From assembly GCA_040772225.1 (NCBI GenBank), contig JAXGYO010000003.1, forward strand, positions 1 through 64,000: a stretch of 64,000 nucleotides of DNA, read 5' to 3'. Shown piece by piece: positions 34,806-41,370 of this stretch; position 1 is the stretch's first letter, and each line of letters opens with the position of its first letter. The notes under the pieces were generated by a model, which did not search any database, was not told the origin of the DNA, and worked only from the letters and a program-made list of their open reading frames with translations. This DNA is from JAAYED01 sp040772225. GTDB taxonomy: Bacteria > Chloroflexota > Anaerolineae > UBA1429. The position numbers and the translations under genes are program-made.

Positions 34806-36302
34806 ATGCTTTCTATGAATCCCGTCCAGAAGACGGCCCTGAACATTGGCATGGAAGTTCTAGTGCGTGGCGGGCCGAGCCTGGTGCGTGTCAAACCGCT
34901 GCGCCAGGCCATCGTCCACAGCGCCGAATCCATGATAATGGACGGCCTGAAACGCGCTCGCATCACCAGCGAATACCCGCCAGGTGTGAATGATGACAGC
35001 ACTCTGATTGGGCTGGCAATACTCCACACTGCTGAGCGCGCACTGACGGATGCACGCTTGTCGCCCGCCACCCGGCGATGTCTCTTGAGAATCGTTATCC
35101 AGCGCCTGTTCATCGAGGGGGGCGACCGCGCCACTCTGGGCGCCTTCAAGGCCCAGTATGGCGTCAACCCGCCAGGCTTCCTGCTGATCAGCCCTGGCAA
35201 GGCGTGCAACCTGCGCTGCGTCGGCTGCTACGCCGATTCCGGGCCGACGGCCGAGAAACTGGACTGGGACACCCTTGACCGCCTGGTGACCGACGCCAAG
35301 ACACTGTGGGAAGCGCGTTATTTTGCCATCAGCGGCGGCGAGCCACTGGCCTACCACTCGGACGGCAAGGGCATCTTGGATATAGCCGAAAAGCACCCCG
35401 ATTGTTTCTTTCTCATGTACACCAACGGTACGCTAATCGACGACAAGGTGGCAGCACGGCTGGCACAACTGGGGAATCTGTCGCCGGCAATCTCGCTCGA
35501 GGGTTGGCGCGAGCGCACAGACGCGCGGCGCGGCGCGGGGATCTTTGACAAGGTCTTGGAGGCCATGAACCGGCTGCGCGCGGCAGGCGTGCTATTTGGC
35601 GTTTCGCTGACTCCCACCTGCGACAACGCAGAGGAGATTCTGTCCGACGAATTCGTGGATTTCTGCTTCCGGCAGCAAGGGGCACTTTTCGGCTGGATGT
35701 TCCAGTACATGCCGATCGGCCGCTCGTTCACGCTCGACCTTATGCCTACGCCACAGCAGCGCTTGTGGATGTGGCGGCGTTCCTGGGAGATCATCCGCGA
35801 ACGCCAGATCTTCCTGGTTGATTTCTGGAACCATGGCACGCTGTCCCAGGGTTGTATCTCGGCGGGACGCTCCACTGGCGGCGGCTATCTGTACGTGGAC
35901 TGGAACGGTGCGATCTCCCCCTGTGTGTTCATGCCCTACTCGCCGGTCAACATCAATGAGGTATACGCCCAGGGAAAGACGCTGAGTGACGCGTGGGCCG
36001 ATCCTTTCTTTGCAGACCTCCGGCGCTGGCAGCATTCCTACCGGCAAGACAATGGCAACTGGCTCATGCCGTGCCCCATGCGCGATCATCACGCCGACTT
36101 GCGCCGCTTGCTGGCGGAGCACGAGCCGGAGCCCACTGACGCGAACGCACGCGCGGCACTGCTGGACGAAGGATACGCGCAGGGCCTGGCCGAGTATGAT
36201 GCAGCCTATCAGGCCTTGAGCGAGCCAATCTGGAAGGAGCACTATCTGCGGCCAGGCGTCTCATCCGATGGCGAGATCCGTCCATTGCCAAAGATAGAGT
36301 AG
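34806..36302 (+). CDS. Radical SAM enzyme with SPASM-like C-terminus
   Basis: A 498-residue radical S-adenosylmethionine protein. The [4Fe-4S] motif is CNLRCVGC (Cys 134, 138, 141), followed by the GGEP SAM-binding motif (177-180) and FGVSLTPTCDNAEEI. The C-terminal part has further cysteines (LSQGCISAGRS, NGAISPCVFMPYSPVNINEV, LMPCPMRDHH) in a SPASM-like layout for auxiliary clusters. An unusual helical N-terminal domain of about 120 residues precedes the barrel (LKRARITSEYPPGVNDDSTL). ATG 34806 has a very strong AGGAGGAGG site. Its neighbours act on isoprenoids, fatty acids and phospholipids, so a lipid substrate is a fair inference, but peptide substrates are common for SPASM proteins. Confidence 0.82.
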   Translation: MLSMNPVQKTALNIGMEVLVRGGPSLVRVKPLRQAIVHSAESMIMDGLKRARITSEYPPGVNDDSTLIGLAILHTAERALTDARLSPATRRCLLRIVIQRLFIEGGDRATLGAFKAQYGVNPPGFLLISPGKACNLRCVGCYADSGPTAEKLDWDTLDRLVTDAKTLWEARYFAISGGEPLAYHSDGKGILDIAEKHPDCFFLMYTNGTLIDDKVAARLAQLGNLSPAISLEGWRERTDARRGAGIFDKVLEAMNRLRAAGVLFGVSLTPTCDNAEEILSDEFVDFCFRQQGALFGWMFQYMPIGRSFTLDLMPTPQQRLWMWRRSWEIIRERQIFLVDFWNHGTLSQGCISAGRSTGGGYLYVDWNGAISPCVFMPYSPVNINEVYAQGKTLSDAWADPFFADLRRWQHSYRQDNGNWLMPCPMRDHHADLRRLLAEHEPEPTDANARAALLDEGYAQGLAEYDAAYQALSEPIWKEHYLRPGVSSDGEIRPLPKIE

Positions 36303-36325
36303 GGAAGGAGCTGAATGCAGCACCG

Positions 36326-36601
36326 ATGTCACCTCTGTGGTGCGTGCTTTTGCTGATCGTCGCGAGTGCGATCTGGGTGATAGGCCGGGAGAGTTGGGCG
36401 GCAGGGCGCGAGTGGTACCGCGCCCTGCCGCAGAGTGCGCGCGAGAGCGCGCTGCTGGCCACAATAGGCTTATGGGTGGCATTGCTCGGTGTGACGCTCC
36501 GGGTTTCCCCAAACCAGCCGTCATCGTTGCCTGTCGTCGCGCATTGGTGGGTGGCTGCATTGGCCTTGCTGACTGCGCTATACCGCTCTCGGAATTCGTG
36601 A
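36326..36601 (+). CDS. Small integral membrane protein
   Basis: 91 residues with three hydrophobic segments: WCVLLLIVASAIWVIG, ALLATIGLWVALLGVTL and WWVAALALLTALY, separated by a Trp/Arg-rich loop (SWAAGREWYRALPQSARE). It begins 23 bases after the radical SAM stop and ends 7 bases before the cis-prenyltransferase start, so it is part of the same transcript. Function unknown; it may anchor a partner enzyme. Confidence 0.6.
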   Translation: MSPLWCVLLLIVASAIWVIGRESWAAGREWYRALPQSARESALLATIGLWVALLGVTLRVSPNQPSSLPVVAHWWVAALALLTALYRSRNS

Positions 36602-36608
36602 GGAAAAG

Positions 36609-37343
36609 GTGTCCAAAGACCCACGGAATGACGCGCCCCCCCATCACGTCGCTATCATCATGGATGGCAACGGGCCCTGGGCCCTTTCGCGCGGGCTGCC
36701 GCGCGAGGCCGGACATCAGGCCGGTGTACAGGCGGTCCGCAGAACGGTCGAAGCTTGCGGCGAGTTGGGTGTCCGTATCCTGACTCTGTACACATTCTCC
36801 ACGGAGAACTGGCGCCGTCCCCGGGCTGAGGTGATCTCGATAATGCGTCTAGTCGAGGAGTACGCGATCCGCGAATTGCCCGAACTGCAGCGAAACGGCG
36901 TGCGCGTGCTGATCATGGTCCGCCGGGAGGGCATGCCTGACACGCTCATGCGTGTTCTCGACCAGATCGTTCGGCAGACACAGGATAATAACAGGATGAC
37001 TCTGGTCCTGGCGCTCAACTATGGTGGACGGGCGGAACTCGTCGATGCAGCCCGTGCCATCAGCGCTGCACACGGGCGAGGCGAGATGGACATCGCCGTA
37101 ATAGACGAGGCTGTCCTCAGCCAGTATCTGTACTGCCCTGATCTCCCGGATGCCGATCTGATTATCCGTGCCGGCGGCGAATCGCGGCTGAGCAATTTCC
37201 TGCTCTGGCGCGCGGTTGGAGCTGTGTTCTGGAGCACCCCGATCCTGTGGCCCGATTTTCAGTGGGAGCATGTGATGGCGGCGATTCAAGCCTATCAGGA
37301 CCAATCAGGAGAGAACAGTTGTCTGACAACAAACGCAGAGTAG
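36609..37343 (+). CDS. Divergent cis-prenyltransferase (UppS family)
   Basis: A 244-residue homologue of undecaprenyl diphosphate synthase, which condenses isopentenyl units with cis geometry. Kept: HVAIIMDGNG (Asp19), AGHQAG (His36), LYTFSTENWRRP, ALNYGGR, IIRAGGESRLSNFLLW and LWPDF. Changed: the arginine after MDGNG, needed for diphosphate binding, is Pro23, and the metal-linked glutamate of the YAELYF segment is Val206 (reading GAVFWS). The RFIGD strand is also altered and the usual C-terminal basic tail is missing. It starts at GTG 36609. It may be an inactive, regulatory or altered-substrate paralogue of the housekeeping enzyme, which is not in this window. Confidence 0.82.
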   Translation: MSKDPRNDAPPHHVAIIMDGNGPWALSRGLPREAGHQAGVQAVRRTVEACGELGVRILTLYTFSTENWRRPRAEVISIMRLVEEYAIRELPELQRNGVRVLIMVRREGMPDTLMRVLDQIVRQTQDNNRMTLVLALNYGGRAELVDAARAISAAHGRGEMDIAVIDEAVLSQYLYCPDLPDADLIIRAGGESRLSNFLLWRAVGAVFWSTPILWPDFQWEHVMAAIQAYQDQSGENSCLTTNAE

Positions 37344-38176
37344 CCATCGTGACCGATAGCACGTCGTCTCTCACACAAGCGATGGGACGCGGATCCGGAA
37401 TCCATGTGGTTCCCATCGAAATCACAGCCGGGTCTCAGACCTATCGCGACGGAATTGATCTCGACGCCGACCTGTTCTATCGCTTGTTGCTTGAGAGCAA
37501 GTCACCACCCATTTCGTCCCAGCCCACGGTAGCTGCGTTTCTGCAGACCTACTCGTCGCTCGCTCAGCAAGCTGAGGCCATCGTTTCCATCCATATCTCG
37601 CGCGAGATGAGCGCGACACTGGAATCGGCCCAATCCGCCCGAGAGGCACTGCCGGAGGTGCCGATCTATGTCATAGACTCGCGCTCCGTCTCGATGGGGC
37701 TGGGCCTGATAGCAATCTCGGCCGCCCGAGCCGCTGCCGCCGGGCAGGACGCTACCAAGGTCGTCCAGCTGGTTGAGGAGTTGATCCCCAGGATGAACAC
37801 CATCTTCACAGTCGACACACTGGAGTACCTGCGCAAAGGCGGGCGCATCGGCGGGGCCGCTGCCCTCCTCGGCCTTGCCCTGAGTATCAAGCCAGTCTTG
37901 TATGTGAAGGACGGTCGGATTGAGCCGCTGGAGAAAACGCGCACCAGACGACGCGCCCTCGAGCGCGTACTGGAACTGGTCGATCAGCGAACGGCGCCGT
38001 CAACGGCCATGCATGCGGCCGTGCTTCACTGCGCCGCGCCGGACGCAGCGCAAGCCCTGGCTGATCAGGTAGCATCTCGTTACGAGTGCGAGGAGTTGCT
38101 TACAGTCGAAGCCGGGCCGGTCATTGGGACTCACGCTGGCCCGGGCACACTGGGTGTCGCCTTTTACACTGTCTAG
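37319..38176 (+). CDS. DegV-family fatty-acid-binding protein
   Basis: A 285-residue DegV protein; relatives (FakB) hold a fatty acid for phosphorylation by a fatty-acid kinase. It has VAIVTDSTSSL, IEITAGSQTYRDGIDLDADLFY, SQPTVAAFLQTY, HISREMSATLESAQSAR and the conserved YLRKGGRIGGAAALLG. The likely start is TTG 37319 with AGGAGAG 5 bases upstream, overlapping the cis-prenyltransferase by 25 bases; the longer frame to 37247 is not plausible. No FakA-type kinase is beside it. Confidence 0.85.
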   Translation: MSDNKRRVAIVTDSTSSLTQAMGRGSGIHVVPIEITAGSQTYRDGIDLDADLFYRLLLESKSPPISSQPTVAAFLQTYSSLAQQAEAIVSIHISREMSATLESAQSAREALPEVPIYVIDSRSVSMGLGLIAISAARAAAAGQDATKVVQLVEELIPRMNTIFTVDTLEYLRKGGRIGGAAALLGLALSIKPVLYVKDGRIEPLEKTRTRRRALERVLELVDQRTAPSTAMHAAVLHCAAPDAAQALADQVASRYECEELLTVEAGPVIGTHAGPGTLGVAFYTV

Positions 38177-38191
38177 TGCAAGGATAAAGTG

Positions 38192-39151
38192 ATGACCGAG
38201 AACGAAGCGGCTCTGGTAGATGTGTCGGTGACTAACGGTCCCCTTCCACGCATAGGTCTCGCCCTCAGCGGCGGCGGGGCGCGCGGGATCGCCCACATCG
38301 GGGTGCTCAAGGTTCTTGAGCGCGAGGGTATCCCGGTACATTATCTCGCGGGAACCAGCATGGGCGGCGTGATTGCAGCCGCCTGTGCGACAGGCATGAG
38401 CCCGGAGGAGATCGAAAACGAGGCTCTAGCGACAACGCACTGGCGTAGCCTCGCCAGTCTCGCCGATCTGAGCCTGCCTCAGCAGGGCCTGTTCAAGGGC
38501 GAGCGGTTGCTGGCGTACTTTGAGCGTCAGTTCGGTCAGCGCACCTTTGCCGATCTGGACCTGCCTCTCGCCCTGGTGGCAGTTGACTTGAACAGTGGTC
38601 AGGAGATCATCCTGCAGGATGGACTGGTCGCTCTTGCCGTGCGCGCGACAGTGGCCGTGCCGGGCATCCTGGCGCCAGTCGAAATGAATGGCATGAGGCT
38701 GGCAGATGGCGGCCTGTTGAATAACCTTCCGGCCGACGTTGCTCACCAGATGGGCGCGGAAGTGGTCATAGCAGTCGACGTGTTCGCAAGGAACGCAGAA
38801 GTTTGGACAAGCCACATCCGATGGGCACCGAAAGGCGTCACGGGTATCCTGCAAGTCATTGGCGAGTCGGTCGAGATAATGAGAAGTGCCATCAATGCAC
38901 AGAAGCTCGCGCAGACGCCCTCGGAGATCCTGATCTGCCCGGATATTCCGCCAGACGTAAGCGCGTTCGCTGGCTTCGGTCGGGCGGCCGAACTGATCGG
39001 CGCTGGGGAACGTGCTGCCGAGGCAGCTCTCCCCCGAATCCGCGCACAGATGGACGCATGCCAGCACCGGCCTGAGCGGAGCTATGCTACTGAAGAGATA
39101 GGCAGCCAGGGCAGTCCGCGGACCGCCAGGCCAGCGTCCGTCCAATTCTGA
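38192..39151 (+). CDS. Patatin-like phospholipase (RssA-like)
   Basis: A 319-residue patatin-domain lipid acyl hydrolase. The oxyanion loop is GGGARG (27-32), the nucleophile Ser56 lies in GTSMGG, and the dyad Asp172 in ADGG. The length and the IGLALSGGGARGIAHIGVLKVL start fit the bacterial RssA/YchK branch, which releases fatty acids from phospholipids. A GTG one codon upstream (38189) is an equally good start. It lies 15 bases after degV: a hydrolase freeing fatty acids beside a fatty-acid-binding protein. Confidence 0.88.
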   Translation: MTENEAALVDVSVTNGPLPRIGLALSGGGARGIAHIGVLKVLEREGIPVHYLAGTSMGGVIAAACATGMSPEEIENEALATTHWRSLASLADLSLPQQGLFKGERLLAYFERQFGQRTFADLDLPLALVAVDLNSGQEIILQDGLVALAVRATVAVPGILAPVEMNGMRLADGGLLNNLPADVAHQMGAEVVIAVDVFARNAEVWTSHIRWAPKGVTGILQVIGESVEIMRSAINAQKLAQTPSEILICPDIPPDVSAFAGFGRAAELIGAGERAAEAALPRIRAQMDACQHRPERSYATEEIGSQGSPRTARPASVQF

Positions 39152-39164
39152 GCTGGAGAAAACT

Positions 39165-40838
39165 ATGCGAGCGTTCCCGTTCCGACACTCGGTACGCCAC
39201 CTTCGCCGCTATCGAGAGATCACTCGCGTGTTCCTCAAGCACGGTTTTGGCTTTGCATTCGACCGTCTGGAACCAGAATGGCGCCCTCTGCGTCGCGCTC
39301 TTCGCCCACGGATGGAGAAAGCTCCGGCGGTGCCCGCGCAAGATCTGGCGGCGCACCTGCGACAGGCGCTGGAGGAACTGGGGCCCACCTTTATAAAGCT
39401 CGGCCAGATTCTGTCCACGCGCCCCGATCTGCTGGCCCCGCCCTATATCGCCGAACTGAGCAAGCTCCAGAGCGCAGTGCCGCCTGTGTCCTGGGAAGCC
39501 ATCCGGGACGTAATCACCCAGGAGCTTGGACACGTACCGGAGGAGGTTTTCGCTACCGTAGACCCGCAGCCCATGGCTGCCGCATCGTTGGCCCAGGTTC
39601 ACGCCGCCACGCTGCACGACGGGGCAGGAGTGGTAATCAAGGTCCAACGGCCCAACATCCTGGCGACGATCTCGACCGACCTGGAGATCCTGGCAGCGCT
39701 GGCGAAGGCGGCCCAGGCGACTGCCCTGGGACAGACATATGACTTTGTCAGCATCGCTGACGACTTTGCGTTTACCCTGAGCAATGAGCTGGACTATCGC
39801 CGCGAGGGGCGTAACGCCGACCGTTTCCGGGCCAACTTTGAGGACGAGCCGCACCTCTACGTCCCACACGTGCACTGGGAGTACACCACCGCGCGAGTAC
39901 TGGTGCTGGAGCGCATCGACGGGATCAGGATCGACAACATAGCAGCGCTGGATGACGCTGGCTACGATCGCCATCGGGTCGCCCTGCACAGCGCACATAT
40001 CATCATTAAGGAAATATTGGAGGACGGCTTTTTCCACGCAGACCCTCACCCTGGGAATTTCGTGGTCATGCCCGGTGAGACAATAGGCGCGATGGACTTT
40101 GGCATGGTGGGGCATCTGGAGAATAGAGAGCGCCTCGACCTGATCCGCCTCTACATCGCCGCGGCGAGCATGGACACCGGCAGTATCGTTGAACAGCTCA
40201 TCCACATGGATGCGGCCAACCTGGATGTTGATCGCAAGAAGCTATCGTTGGACATGGCCCGTCTACTGGACAAGTACCGCAACGTGACGCTTGCGGACAT
40301 ACGCGCCAGCGAGGTGCTCGAGGAAATCATGCGTGTTGCCAACAATCACCATCTGCGCATGCCCTCGAACCTGTGGTTGCTGGGGAAAACGCTGGCGATG
40401 ATGGAGGGGGTCGGTCTGCAACTGGACCCCGACTTGGACCTGTTTGCCGTTTTCGAGCCCTTTGCGCGACGGCTGTCCTGGCGCCTGGCGCTTCCGCGCC
40501 GGGCCTGGGGCGAAGCGTTGCTTCGTCAAGGCGCGGACTGGGGCGAACTCATCAGCAGGTTGCCTCGCAGCACGAACCATCTGCTGGACCAGGCGGAGCG
40601 CGGGGATCTGTTCCGAGTCCACCTAAAGGACGCCGACCCGATAATGCGCAGATTGGATCGCCTGGCCACACGACTGGCCCTCAGCATGTTGGTCTCTGCC
40701 CTGCTCGTCAGCCTGGCCTTGCTCATCCCGCTCGGGCCCGGGGGCGGCCCACTACAGCTGCCGGTGCTGATCGGTTTCGCCCTGGCCACTGGGCTGGGCG
40801 TCTGGTTGTTGACATCAATCCTCAAAGGTACACGATAG
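39165..40838 (+). CDS. ABC1/UbiB-family atypical kinase, membrane-anchored
   Basis: A 557-residue UbiB-like protein. Family marks: KLGQ (78-81, in ELGPTFIKLGQILSTRPD), the Ala-rich loop MAAAS (137-141), the invariant Lys159 (VVIKVQRP), HADPHPGN (291-298) and DFGMVG (311-316). Two hydrophobic segments close the C-terminus (SMLVSALLVSLALLIPLG, VLIGFALATGLGVWLL). Members bind ATP and assist isoprenoid-quinone or lipid handling, probably by extracting prenyl lipids from the membrane. It is the last gene of the block; its stop is 14 bases before repeat copy 2. Confidence 0.9.
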   Translation: MRAFPFRHSVRHLRRYREITRVFLKHGFGFAFDRLEPEWRPLRRALRPRMEKAPAVPAQDLAAHLRQALEELGPTFIKLGQILSTRPDLLAPPYIAELSKLQSAVPPVSWEAIRDVITQELGHVPEEVFATVDPQPMAAASLAQVHAATLHDGAGVVIKVQRPNILATISTDLEILAALAKAAQATALGQTYDFVSIADDFAFTLSNELDYRREGRNADRFRANFEDEPHLYVPHVHWEYTTARVLVLERIDGIRIDNIAALDDAGYDRHRVALHSAHIIIKEILEDGFFHADPHPGNFVVMPGETIGAMDFGMVGHLENRERLDLIRLYIAAASMDTGSIVEQLIHMDAANLDVDRKKLSLDMARLLDKYRNVTLADIRASEVLEEIMRVANNHHLRMPSNLWLLGKTLAMMEGVGLQLDPDLDLFAVFEPFARRLSWRLALPRRAWGEALLRQGADWGELISRLPRSTNHLLDQAERGDLFRVHLKDADPIMRRLDRLATRLALSMLVSALLVSLALLIPLGPGGGPLQLPVLIGFALATGLGVWLLTSILKGTR

Positions 40839-40851
40839 AGCTTGAGAGGCT

Positions 40852-41049
40852 CGGCTGGCGCGTGACCGCCTTTGACGTCGAGTTGCTCTACCTGATCGAG
40901 CGCGGCGGGCATCGCATCGCCGAGGTGCCCGTGGCCTGGGCCGACCGCGACGTGGCCACCGGCAAGGGCAAGTCGTACCTGGCCGAGTCCCGTGAGATGC
41001 TGGGGCAAGTCCTGCGGGTCAAGCGGAACGCGAGGAAAGGCTTCTACGA
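40852..41049 (+). repeat. 198-bp direct repeat, copy 2
   Basis: Partner of 32397-32594; the three differences are two base changes in the first 45 bases (GTGGAGCTG versus GTCGAGTTG) and one near the end (AAAGGG versus AAAGGC). The sequence on both sides differs from copy 1. Confidence 0.95.
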
Positions 41050-41059
41050 CGAGGGATAG
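40853..41059 (+). pseudogene. 3' fragment of GT2 gene (C-terminal 68 codons)
   Basis: In frame, from GWRVTAFDVELLYL to the stop at 41059, this matches the C-terminal part of the GT2 at 31840-32604, ending GFYDEG instead of GFYERP. It has no start codon, no metal site and no promoter, so it is a fragment without function of its own. Confidence 0.9.
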
Positions 41060-41079
41060 GGGTAGCCTGCGTCGACCGA

Positions 41080-41108
41080 TTGACCGGTGAGCGTCAGTGG
41101 ACTATAAT
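41080..41108 (+). promoter_or_regulatory. Promoter of metG
   Basis: TTGACC (41080-41085), 17 bases, TATAAT (41103-41108): a near-consensus housekeeping promoter. It implies a leader of about 255 bases before metG. Confidence 0.7.
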
Positions 41109-41370
41109 CCCAGGCATCATGTCCGCGTGGGGAACACCATGAGGATCGCCTCAGGTCCGTGGTCAGCGTCAGGTGTAGCGCTGCAGTCCCGCAATGCGCC
41201 CATCTCGCCAGCAGCCTGGCCGACCGAGGCCTATGGTCACGCCCGCGCCGCAACGGGCAGTATGGGGGGCCCCTCCCCCTGCTGATATTCCCCAATCCAA
41301 CTCCTGGTCCGCCGTCCGCTCTGTAGAGAATCCCCAGCCGTACCGTGCTGGATGACCGCTAAGGAGCAAG
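41109..41370 (+). other. Long metG leader
   Basis: No gene is supported here. A GC-rich hairpin lies at 41257-41282 (GCAG, a G-run, a C-run, CTGC). I looked for the T-box core GGGTGGNACCGCG expected of some tRNA-synthetase leaders and for SAM-riboswitch elements, and did not find a match. The ribosome site AAGGAG is at 41360-41365. Confidence 0.4.

Noticed and set aside
36609..37343. Housekeeping uppS
   Set aside because: Loss of two key residues and the accessory gene context make it unlikely to be the essential enzyme.
32595..40851. Integrative element with its own recombinase
   Set aside because: No integrase, transposase or inverted terminal repeats were seen, so I report only a repeat-bounded block.
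40373..40852. Possible fusion of ABC1-kinase sequence to the GT2 tail
   Set aside because: The frame linking them is not the kinase frame; the kinase stops at 40838 and the tail has no start.
41109..41370. T-box riboswitch ahead of metG
   Set aside because: No GGGTGGNACCGCG-like core and no clear specifier loop could be found.
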